NCBI GenBank assembly: GCA_905221605.1
Contig: CAJNDS010002720.1
Coordinates: forward strand, 241,442 to 305,441
Direction of reading: 5' to 3'
DNA: 64,000 nucleotides
Source: Symbiodinium natans
Taxonomy: Eukaryota; Sar; Dinophyceae; Suessiales; Symbiodiniaceae
Every line of letters starts with the position of its first letter. Position 1 is the stretch's first letter. Under the pieces are notes generated by a model, which saw nothing but the letters and a program-made list of their open reading frames with translations, was not told where the DNA came from and searched no databases. This document shows, piece by piece, positions 23,231 through 34,500 of the stretch. The position numbers and the translations under genes are program-made.

Positions 23231-26200
23231 TAGGGTCTTATGTTTAGGGTTGTTTTGGGGATGTAAGGATGGACCCCAAGAAAGGAGCCTTAATCGTATG
23301 CCCCCATGCAACCCCTCTATCTACCTTGCCATACCTAAGTAACTCGCCTCAACTCTAAACCCTAAACCCTAAGCCCTCAAGCGTAAACCCTAAACCCTGA
23401 ACCCTAAACCCTAAACCCTCCTCGGCCACTAGTCTACCCGATCCCTAAGCCTAAAGCAGAAATACTTGGGAAGAAGCCCGCGAGGTTGATCCCTGGCTCA
23501 CTGGGGTTTTGGGTTTAGGGTTTAGGGTTTAGGGTTTAGGGTTTAGGGTTTAGGGTTTAGGGTTTAGGGTTTAGGGTTTAGGGTTTAGGGTTTAGGGCTA
23601 GGGTTTAGGGACTGGGTTTTGCGAAAGGAACGTATATTAAGCTACCACAACTAGGCCTTTGGAGTAAATTGTATAGCATCCTTATTCTGTCAGCTGAGTT
23701 TCGGAATCCTGAGTCAGAATGCAGACAACCCCAGTGGCCCGGAACTCAGCCGTAAACCCGAGCAGTTTCAAGATCAGACCCACACGGTCCATGTGCACTG
23801 AACCCTAAACCCTAAACCTGAACCCTAAACCCTAAGGCCCTAAACCCTAAGGCCCTAAAACCTAAGGCCCTAAACCCTAAACCCTAAACCCTAACCCCTA
23901 ACCCCTAAACCCTGAACCCTAAACCCTAAACCCTAAAACCCTAAACCCTAGGGAGAGGAGCCCTCAACCCCAAACTCTAAACCAATTCCTAAACCCTAAA
24001 CCCTGAACTCTAAACCCTGAACCCTAAACCCTCAACCCTAATCAGAGGTACTCGCACGTCCGCCCCACGGGGAATAGAAATTAGCCTTTCCCTGCTGCCC
24101 GATGGAGTCGGGCCAGGGAATTTTCGTCGCCGAGTGGAGCATCCGAAGCCTGAGTTCGGCATGTTCGCCCCCAAAACCCTAAACCCTAAACCCTAATAGA
24201 CCCTAAATGTTCGCCCTAAACCCTAAACCCTAAACCCTAAACCCCAAACCCTAAACCCCAAACCCTAAAGCCCAAACCCTAAGCCGTTTAGGGTCTCTAA
24301 ACCCCAAGGTCGGGGGTTCTGGATGGGACCACACGGGGCTCTCCCGCCCAGCTGCCGACGCCTGCGAAGGAAGACTGCGAGGTGCCAACTTTGGGAGCCC
24401 AGCTTCTCCTAAACTAGGGTTTAGGGTTTAGGGTTTAGGGTTCAGGGTTCAGGGTTCAGGGTTTAGGGTTTAGGGTTTAGGGTTTAGGGTTTAGGGTTTA
24501 GGGTTTAGGGTTTAGGGTTTAGGGTTTAGGGTTGAGGCCCTAAGCCCTATAAACCCTACAACCCCTGCATACCCTACAAGCCCTATGAACTCTGAAAACC
24601 CTCTAAACCCTATAAACCCAAACCTTATATAAGCCCTAAGCCCTAAACCCTTCTTTTCTGTGGAGAATGGTGTTTCTTGCACCAGTGGAATATATACATA
24701 GTCTACAATGTCACCAACGTGTGGTTTTGCTGCGCCGCTGGTTGACATGTACTTTCTGTGGAAAAAAGAGCGTTTCTTTCACCTGCGGAGTACACGCTTT
24801 TCTGTGAGTTTAGCGTGCGGAAAAGCCAATCTTTGCCTTAAAAACCACGGTTGGACAGGCAGCACGAAGAAAAGCACTAAACCACCCCGCGAGCGAAGCA
24901 AGAGCGGAGGCATGAAGCTATTGGAAACATAAGATGTTGCTGCTATGGCGGGTTTAGGGTTTAGGGTTTAGGGTTTAGGGTTTTGGGTTTAGGGTTTAGG
25001 GTTTAGGGTTAAGATGTTGCTGCTAATTATGGCCCTTTGGGCACGAAGATGTCTTAGTTGTAGCTCTTATTCAAGGCAATAAAAAGAGTGAAAAAAAGGG
25101 CTCCGTTCAAGGGGTGCTCACTTCGCCCCTTGTACAAAATACAGCGAGTGAGCTACAAGGACTGTTAGGAAGACTACCAAGATGAGGCTCCTTTAATCGA
25201 CATGAACAGCCAAGTAAGTGATCAGGGGTTTAGGGTTTAGGGTTTAGGGTTTAGGGTTTAGGGCTTAGGGTTTAGGGTTTAGGGTTTAGGGTTAGAAGGC
25301 CGTTGGCTTCTACGGCATGAAGGATGACTGAAAATTTCTGACAGACTTCAGCTTTGTGACAGTGAGGAAGTCATTCCACTGCTTTTGGACGGAACTGACT
25401 GTCAAGGAATGTTGTTGCCTTAGGACCTTTCCGTTTCTTACAGCTCCGCCCTGTGCAAAAGACCCGGCCAGGACTCAAAAACTCACGTGCTGTTGCCGCT
25501 GGTATTTTCGGATTGTCCACCGGGCTTCCGTGATCCCAAAAGATGCTACTTTTCAGAGAGAGAAGTTCTTTATGGAACGTTTGTATATCAGATTTCAGGC
25601 GCTCTGAAACCTAAAGCCTCCACCTTCAAGCTGAAGCCTAAACCCTGAAACCTAACCCTAAGCCCTATATACACCCTAAACCCTAAACCCTAAACCCTAA
25701 ACCCTAAACCCTAAACCCTAAACCCTAAACCCTAAACCCTAAACACATATATTGGTGGTTCTCAGCATGTCTACCAGGCCAAAGGAGCAGCGGATGCTGA
25801 CCGAGGGCTCCAATCGTTTCGAGTGGTAGCCCTAAACCCTAAACCCTAAACCCTGAACCCTAAACCCTAAATCCCCAACCCGAAACCCGAAACCCGAAAT
25901 CCGAAACCCTAAACCCTAAACCCTGAACCCTAAACCCTAAACCCTAAACCCTAAACCCTAAACCCTAAACCCTAAACCCTAAACCCTAAACCCTAAACCC
26001 TAAACCCTAAACCCTAAACCCTAGCCCTAAGCCCCAAGCCCTAAGCCTGAAACTTCATAAACGACATCTGGGTTCCGCTATGATTGCTGGTTCCTGCATT
26101 TCCGCTCCCACCGCCAAATCGTGACACCAGGCCAAGGGGGTTGCTTCGACTGTTGAGGTTCGGGTTCAGGGTTTAGGGTTTAGGGTTTAGGGGTTAGGGG

Positions 26201-26561
26201 GGTTTAGGGTTTAGGAATTAGGAGTCTGACAGCTCTGGTGTAGGGCTACTTTGAGTCCCTGCGAGCCTTCGTCAGCATCCGGCGATTTGCAAGAAGCACG
26301 GCCCGGCGAAGAAAATCGCCGGCGTTAAGGTTTAGGGTTTAGGGTTTGGGTTTAGGGTTTGTGGGTTGGCCCGTGAGATATTTTGACATTTTCCTCGGTT
26401 GCTTCGAAGGGATCTTCTGTCAAAACATCTCGAAACCCTAAACCTTCGACCCTAAACCCCTAAACCCTAAATCCTCAATCCTAAGTCCTAACCCTAACCC
26501 TCAACCCTAAACCCTAAACCCTAAACCGTAAACCCTAAACCCTAAAACCTTAACGTTAGAG

Positions 26562-26642
26562 GGCCAGCCTCGGTAAAGTAGTAGCGTCCTTCGGGGCGAG
26601 CGCGCAGTCGCATTTTCCAAGCTGCGCTTGCGCCAAGTGCAG
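26562..26642 (+). CDS. Candidate exon
   Basis: After TTAGAG|G the frame reads ASLGKVVASFGASAQSHFPS and then CACAKC, ending at a GC donor (26643). The opposite strand is also open and reads a W-x(8)-G-R-Y-Y-F segment, so strand is not certain. It lies between C-type (left) and T-type (right) arrays. Confidence 0.25.
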
Positions 26643-27260
26643 GCATGGGTGCAGCTTGCTGGTTCGCAGGGAACTCCGATGTCTAAGAAATATTTTAGGG
26701 TTTAGGGTTTATAGGGTTTAGGGTTTAGGGTTTAGGGTCTGGGGTTTAGGGTTTAGGGCTTAGGGTTTAGGGTTTAGGGTTTAGAGTAACTAGGACCCGG
26801 AGTAGGCCCTTATTTCCTTTATTTGATTGTTGAGATTCCCTTTTCATTCCCTTGAAACCAAAAGGGCGCCCTTGGTATTCCTACGTTACTCCTGCATCTA
26901 GCTCATATGCATGAGAAACATACTTCGCGAGCTTCACATGTACACCCTGAAATCACCTGAGCCCCACCCTATCCCGAGCTCCAAGCCATAAACTCTCTAA
27001 ATCCGAAACCCACAAGCCCTGTAAACCCTACAAGCCATGTAAGACCGATCTAAACCCTATAAACCTTGTAAATAAACCCTGTAGACCCAATTTACCGTCT
27101 ACACCCGAGGAAGAGGAAAGCTCCAAAGAAACCCTAAACCCTAAACCCTAAACCCTAAACCCTAAACCCTAAACCCTAAACCCTAAACCCTAAACCCCAA
27201 ACCCTAAACCCTAAACAAATCAACCAGCAAGATGTCCGTCTGCAGCTCCCATTCGGATAG

Positions 27261-27349
27261 GCATGGAATTCTTTGGTGGCCCTGAGTTTGGGACGCTGGA
27301 TCCAGAGGACCCGGCCGAAACTCACAGAAGGGTTCAGGAAGTTGAGCGA
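27261..27349 (+). CDS. Candidate exon
   Basis: After GGATAG|G the frame reads MEFFGGPEFGTLDPEDPAET and continues HRRVQEVER. The next bases, GTTTGGGTTTAGGG, give a GT donor made by the array itself. The coding character is convincing; the family was not recognised. Confidence 0.45.
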
Positions 27350-29519
27350 GTTTGGGTTTAGGGAGGGTAGGGTTTAGGGTTTAGGGTTTAGGGTTTGGGG
27401 TTTAGGGTTTAGGGTTTAGGGTTTAGGGTTTAAGGTTTAGGGTTTAGGGTTTAGGGTTTAGGGTTTAGGGTTTAGGGTTTAGGGTTTAGGGTTTAGGGTT
27501 TAGGGTTTAGGGTTTAGGGTTTAGGGTTTAGGGTTTAGGGTTTAGGGTTTAGGGTTCGGGGAGATTCGTAGTTAGTTAGAAGTAAGGCTCTAAGTATCCG
27601 TAGCTCATCATAAGTATGACCTGGTTGCTAGCCTACGCTTCCCAGCCTCTGCTGCCCTGGCTAAATAGGATTTAGGGTTTTGGGTTTAGGGTTTAGGGTT
27701 TAGGGTTTAGGGTTTTGGGTTTAGGGCTTTAAGGTTGGGTCAAAACAGTACAGAAGTCCCCGCAGATCTACACTTCGCCCAGCCAAGATAGTGCCCGCCC
27801 GAGCCCATTAAACCCCAAACCCTAAACCCCAAGCCCCAAACCCTACACCCTAAATCCTAAACCCCAAACCCAAACCCTAAACCCTGAACCCTGAACCCTA
27901 AACCCTAAACCCTAAACCCTAAACCCTAAACCCTAAACCCCTAAACGAACTCATTTGACCCTACATAATAACCTAAACCCTAAACTCAGGGCGAGCCCAC
28001 ATGCCGGGTTGTTGCTGGCACGAAGAGGGGGCTTCTCTGGAGCTGCCTTCGATGCCTGAGAAAGCTAAACCCTAAACCCTAAACCCTAAACCCTAAACCC
28101 TAAACCCTAAACCCTAAACCCTAAACCCTAAACCCTAAACCCTAAACCCTAAACCCTAAACCCTAAACCCTAAACCCTAAACCCTAAGCAGATGAAGTAC
28201 TATAGGCCTAGTAGTAGAGTAGGTAACCTTTAACCTTTTTGGGGCAATAGAATCCCCTTACAATCCCCAAGGTTAACCTTTAATTTCCCCAGGTTACTGG
28301 ACAACTAAGTAGGGGTCGGAATAATTACTAACAGTCTTCCCTTATGATCCCTTTAAAACCCCCTAAACCCTAAACCCCAAACCCTGAAACCCTAAACACT
28401 AAACCCTAAACCCTAAACGCTAAACGGGTTTTAATTGTGAAGGCCCCTTCATTACCCGAAGCCCTCAACGTGCTGTGCTGAGTACCCGCTGAAGCAGATG
28501 CCTCGTGCCACGGAAAGAGCATCCGCGCTGGCTTGGGTTCGGTAAGTTCGGTTCTTTGCACATCGAACCTTGAACCTTGAGCCTTCTAGGGTTTAGGGTT
28601 TAGGGTTTAGTTAGGGTTCAGGCTTTAGGGTTTAGGGTTTAGGGTTAAACCCTTATTAAATCCATAGCCCCATCAGCCCCGAATTAAACCCGAATTCAGC
28701 CGCCATAACCCCGTGAACCCCTATGAGCCCAAATGCAGCCCTAAACCCTAAACCCTAAACCCTAAACCCTAAACCCTAAACCCTAAACCCTAAACCCTAA
28801 ACCCTAAACCCCCTAACGCTAAACCCTGAACCTGGACCGAAACCGACCACAGCCCCGCAGGACGGTTTTGACATGCACATGAGGGTCAAGGGGTTAGGTT
28901 GAGTTCAGGATTTAGGGTTCAGGGTTCGGTTTAGGGTTTAGGGTTTAGGGTTTTAGGGTTTTGAATTTAGGGTTTAGGGTTTGGGGTTTGGGTTTTGGGG
29001 TTTAGGGTTGGGAGCTTCTGGGTGCAGGGACCTGGGATCAAGGGTAGTTCAAGCGTATGGCTTAAGGAAGATGAGCCTTATTCCCTCTGGTTTAGGGTTT
29101 CGGGTTTAGGGTTCAGGGTTTAGGGTTTCGGGTTTAGGGTTTAGGGCCTACATCCTACGTAGCCAGTTAACTGAGCCTTCAAGCGTATGGCTTAAGGGAG
29201 GTCTGGGCTAGGGTTGATTGGCATCATGCCAACCCAAAGCCTGTAACCCTCAACCCTCACCCCAAGCCCGAAGCCTTGAAAATTCACCCCCTAAACTTTT
29301 AATCTTGGACCTTAAGCCTTGAACCTTGAACCCCTTGAACCTTAAACCCCTTAAACCTTAAACCCCTTAAACCTTAAACCTTGAACCTTAGACCTTAACC
29401 CTCCAACCTGAAACCCCTTGAACCCTACCTAAAGCCTTAAACCTGCAACCTGAAACCTTAAACCCCTACACCCTAAACCCTAAACCCTAAAGCTGAGAGG
29501 ACCTAAAACCCCCGGCGCC

Positions 29520-29612
29520 ATGGCCTCAATTACACTCCGCGTGTCTGTGCTGAGCGGCCGCTGCGTTCACGTCCGGGTCCCACCGGACGCGACTGTTCGT
29601 GAGGTGCGCATG
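29520..29612 (+). CDS. Exon 1: start of ubiquitin-like domain
   Basis: ATG then SITLRVSVLSGRC and V-R-V-P-P-D-A-T-V-R-E-V-R-M: two beta strands and the start of the helix of a ubiquitin fold. A GA donor at 29613 (alternative GT donor at 29604, same frame). A CCCTAAA run lies upstream and a TTTAGGG array starts about 28 bases into the intron. Confidence 0.8.
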
Positions 29613-31488
29613 GAGATTTAACAGCCTTTGGATTGAGGATAGGGTTTAGGGTTTAGGGTTTAGGGTTTAGGGTTTAGGGTTTAGGGTTTAGGGTTTAGGG
29701 TTTAGGGTTTAGGGTTTAGGGTTTAGGGTTTAGGGTTTAGGGTTTAGGGGTTTTCGGGTTTAGGGTTAGGGTTTAGGGTTTAGGGTTTAGGGTGTAGGGT
29801 TTAGGGTTTAGGGTTAGGGTTTGGGTTTAGTTTCAAGATTTGGGGTCAGGGTTGACAAGAGAACCAACAGCACCTTTACCACTCATTACCTCCCCCCATC
29901 CCCCACCCCTCCCCCCATCCCCCCTCCCCCCCCCCCTCCCCCCTCCACCCTCCCCCACATCCCCCTCCTCCTCTCCCCCCCTCCCCCTCCCCCCCTCCCC
30001 CCCCTCCCCCCCTCACCACCTCCCCCCCCTCCCCCCCTCCCCCCCTCACCCTTTCCCACCATCCCCCCTCCCCTTTTCTTCCCCCCCCCCCCTCCCCCCT
30101 TTCCCCCATCCCACCCATCCCCCCCTCCCCCCTCCCCCCTCCGACCTCCCCCCTCCCCCCCGTACCCCCTCCCCCCTTTTGCCCCCCCCTTACCACCCCC
30201 CCCACGCGTTTTTGCCCCACCCACCACCCCAACCCCCCCCCACCGGCCCCCACCCCCCCCCCCCCCGCAAACCTTCCCCAGACTTCCCGCACCTCCCCCC
30301 CCCCCTCACCCCCCCCTCGATCCATCACCGTTCCCCCGCTCTCGCCCTCCCCCACCCTACACACCCCCCCCGCCCCCCCCTCCCCACCCCTCCCTCCCCC
30401 TCACGCCCCTTGTGGTACCTCCACCCCCCCCACCCCCATACGGCCCGCCCCCCCACCCTGCCCCCCCATCACCCCGCTCACCGCAGCTCCAACCCCCTCC
30501 CCCCCATCCCCCCCTCCCCCCCTCCCCCCCTCCCACCCTCCCACCTCCCCCCCTCCCCCCCGACTCCCCCCCTCCCCCCCCTCCCTACAAACCCTAAACC
30601 CTACCCTAAACCCTAAACCCTAAACCCTACACCCTAAACCCTAAACAACCCTAACCCCAAACCTAAAAAGACTTTAACCTAAACCCATTAACCAGTAGAT
30701 CCCCCCACCCCCCCCAACAAAAAAAAAAAAAAAAACAAGCAACAAAAAGACAAAAAGGCAAACGAACAATTCACCCATCGAAGGGCCAAGCTTTGATCGG
30801 GCCCTCAAACCGTTTTTTTGGCTGAGTTTTTTTAAGGTGGGGGGTTCTTGTAGGGGGGATTTCTACCACATTTGGGGGTATAGAAGGAAGGCGTCTGTTT
30901 TTGGGAATACCCACTTAAAGGTGAGGGACCAAAACTCCTTGCTCAGGTCGGTGGTGACATGGGTCCTGAATACGGTGTATATAAGGGGTAGGTCAAGGGG
31001 TATATATGAGCCAGCATGGGCGCACCCCCCCCCCCCCCCCACGGTCATCCCCCCCCAATAGCCAACCCCCCCCCCCCCCTTCATGGGATCCCCCCCCCCT
31101 GATGTGGGTCAACCTTCTTGTTAGAGCTCTTGGGTTTTGGGCCCCCTCATTTAGCCCTTAGAGGCCCAGGGAGGGGGGTTGGAAGGGGGGGGGGGGGGAT
31201 ACCACGGCAAAAAGGGTCGTTTACGCGGAACGCGGGCGCATAAAGGGGGTTCCCGTTTAAGGGCCCATGCTAAGGGACCATGTATCAAGGGACTAAAGGA
31301 GGGACCCTGAAAAGGGACCTCAGGAGTTATTTAGGGGGTTATTGTGCGTTGGCTACGTCAGGCTCCCTCATATTATGGTATCGACACACCCTAAGCCCTA
31401 ACCCGAAACCCGAAAGCCGAAACCCGAAACCCGAACCCTAAACCCTAAATCTTCAACCGCCCTACTGAGCCAGCAAGTTTATTTGCGT

Positions 31489-31527
<39 letters not shown>

Positions 31528-34500
31528 GGAGGGGGCGAAGTCAGTAAAGTAGAGTTGGAAGTGCCCCGAAGGGACCCTAGTTAGGGGTTAGCCTACTTAG
31601 TAGCCCACTTCAGTCGTTACTTGCGAAGTTTCTCTCAATCCCCCAGGAAACCCTAAATTCGTGGATGAAAGGTGCAAAGAGAAGCTGCCGCTTGACGAAC
31701 TGCAGCAGAAGCGCCTTCAGGGCTGAGGGTCGGGAGTTGTTGTTGCTTCGGATGGGCGTGTTTGAGGCTTCAGAATGCTCAACCTTGAATTTCTCCTACA
31801 GGCCCTAAAGCCTAAGCCCCTCCAGATAAGCAGATACAGTCAGATTCACTTAAACAAACAAAGCTAGTTCTTACCAGGGAGTTAGTTGGGGAATTGGGGA
31901 ACTGAAGTCCCGCTATAAGGGATGATAGAAGAGACCCAAAGCCCCGATTGTACTTTTGAAACCTATGATATAGAAGCACGAATTCCTTGTAGTTTCCTAC
32001 GGAGAACCCTGAACCCGAAACCCTCAGATGCTAAGGGGCTATTCTGTATGGATGTGCGCTCGAAGGGTTGGTCCTCAGCTGAGCCCCCATGGCTTGAGAG
32101 TTTAGGGTTTAGGGCTAGGGTTTAGGGTTTGGGGTTTAGGGTTTAGGATATAGGGTTTCCCTGGAACGCCTCACCAAAGAAGCGCAAAGGAAGAGCAGCT
32201 GCAAAAGGGAATCGCTGCCCTTTTCACCTCCACCGGTCGATACCTGGCTGTCACTAGGGGCTGCTTAAGGCAACCTAACCCCGAGCCCTAATGGCGAGGG
32301 TTATGGTTTAGGGTTTAGGGTTTAGGGTTTAGGGTTTGGGGTTTGGGGTTTGGGGTTTGGGGTTTGGGGTTTGGGGTTTGGGGTTTGGGGTTTGGGGTTT
32401 GGGGTTTGGGGTTTAGGGTTTAGGGTTTAGGGTTTATGGTTTACGATTTGCCTGGGCCGGCAATTCGCAAGGCCACTTTTACATCACTATGTCTTTGGTA
32501 TCACCCCACCCTCCCAGAATTCCTTTTCATTTGAAATATATATATATATATATATCCCTTTTTCCTTGACTTGGCACTACCTACATGCGTGCTTCTTTTC
32601 TGTCGGGCGTTGAGGAGTTGAGGGGCGTCCTTCATAAAGATTTGATTGAGGGTCTGTGTAGGAGGGGTACCCCAGATTCGGGAAAGAGTGAGCGGTTCCA
32701 GAAATATTTAGGCACAGATTTTTGGGGCTGGGGTCTGTCTGGGACCCAGGGTCTCTGGGGGAACCACCCGGTTTAGGGTTTAGGGTTTAGGGTCTAGGGT
32801 CTAAGGTCTAGGGTCTAGGGATTAGGGATTAGAAGGGTGTGGCATGCAAGGGGATATATTTAAAGGTTTCGGGCATGGAGTTTAGGGCGAAATTCTGTGT
32901 TTGGTTGATTTGGGCGACCCATTGGCAGCACATGAACGGTTTACGGCTCGATGTTAAGGCAGATTGCGTTTCAAACGTCCGGGGGTGGCCCGGAGTAATT
33001 GCAGGCTAAGTAAGCTATACACTAAGTTGGGTATCCTAATGCTGGCCTCACCAATGACGTGACATACCTTGTGCGAAGGTCTGAAGTCCCAAAGCCCTAG
33101 AACCCTGAAGCCCTGTAGCCCTAAACCCTAACCCGAAACCTTGAACCCTTATAGCCCTAAACCCTAAACCCTAAACCCTAAACCCTAAACCCTGAACCCT
33201 GAACCCTGAACCCTAAACTCTCAACCCCAAGAGCCCTAAACCCTAAACCCCAAACCCGAAGGGTTTGGGGCATAAGCCAGATCCAGCTCCCCCGAGCTCT
33301 GCAAGTTCCTGCAACCCCTAAACCCTAATCCCTAAGTCCCTAAACCCCCTAAACCCCTTTAAAACCCCCCAAACCCTCTAAACCCCCCAAAAAAACCCCT
33401 AAACCCCCTAAACCGCTAAACCCCCTGAACCCCCTGAACCCCCTCAACCCCCTCAACCCCCTCAACCCCCTAAACCCCCTAAACCCTAAACCCAAGGCCA
33501 GGCCCTCAAGCCATCCGACACGCTGGCAGAGTTGGGTCTGCAGAGTGAAGATGCTCTGCCTGCAGACCCTGGCATGGGGGCTTGGGCAATGGGTTTAGGG
33601 CTTAGGGCTTAGGGTTTAGGGTTTAGGGTTTAGGGTTTAGTGTTCGAGCACGCGCATGGGACGTAGGGTGGGATGCTCAAGGGGCCCAAGTGCGCGCTGA
33701 ACCCTGAAGCAGCATGCCCAGGAGCCCTGAACCCTAAACCCGAAACCCTAGACCCTAAGCCTTCTTGGACAAGGGAATCCTACTATTTGGGGGGGTCTAT
33801 CTTGGTCCCCTATTTTCGTAAACCCCCATATCGGGTCGCACGTGTGGCCGTTTTCTCGGCTTAGAGTTCGCTTGACAGCAGGGGTTAGCTCTCCCAAACG
33901 GTAGGCACTTTCTCCCAAACCCTCACATCCCGACCCCGATCCCGACCCTAAACCTCAACCCATTTATTGAGACATTGCCCCGATATCTAAACGCGACAGA
34001 CCCATCCCGCAAGTGGTGCGGTTTGGGCCAAGAGGGAGCTCTTTAGCGTTTAGGGTTTGCGATTTAGGGTTCAGGGTTTCGGTTCTATAGGCTTTAAGGG
34101 GGTCCTTTTGTTCAGGGTGCCGTTTACGATCTAAGGGTCCCAAAAAGGGACCCTGAGTTTGAGAACTACCCATTTTCCCTCAACCCTCAACCCTAAACCC
34201 TAAACCCTAAACCCTAAACCCTAAACCCTAAACCCTAAACCCTAAACCCTCAACCCTAAACCCTGAGCCCCACATGGCTCAAGGATACCTTGAGCGCCAT
34301 CTTCCGAGCCGTCAGCGTGGTTTCGCTGCGACTTAGGTGCAGTTTATCCCCCCCAGTTTGACATGTAGGCAACCTTCCTAGTCTAGGGTTTAGGGTTTAG
34401 GGTTTAGGGTTTAGGGTTTAGGGTTTAGGGTTTAGGGTTTTAAGGCTGGTAGGACCCTGAGTAGGCTCTTGTTCCCGATTCTTTGGGTTTAGGTTCCCTT

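Larger units (their letters stand above)
20520..29519. repeat. Dense telomere-type repeats with unique islands
   Basis: Main arrays: 20740-20920, 21035-21335, 21550-21615, 21672-21752 (C), 21420-21468, 21855-21902, 23118-23200, 23512-23605, 24415-24535 (T), 23800-23950, 25675-25745, 25835-26030 (C), 26695-26785, 27356-27555 (T), 27128-27215, 27880-27945, 28065-28190, 28738-28812 (C). Unique islands of about 100 bases lie between C (left) and T (right) arrays; those at 26562 and 27261 read as exons. Others (21340-21415, 24300-24410, 28483-28541) are open in a frame but without firm splice sites. ORFs at 24708-24932 and 25356-25607 are not convincing. Confidence 0.75.

Noticed and set aside
24708-25607. 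ORFs at 24708-24932 and 25356-25607
   Set aside because: Random-looking composition, no splice borders or family pattern.
29821-30616. Two 258-codon Pro-rich ORFs and a 162-codon Gly-rich ORF on the other strand
   Set aside because: They are translations of a C-rich low-complexity tract; three overlapping frames are equally open.
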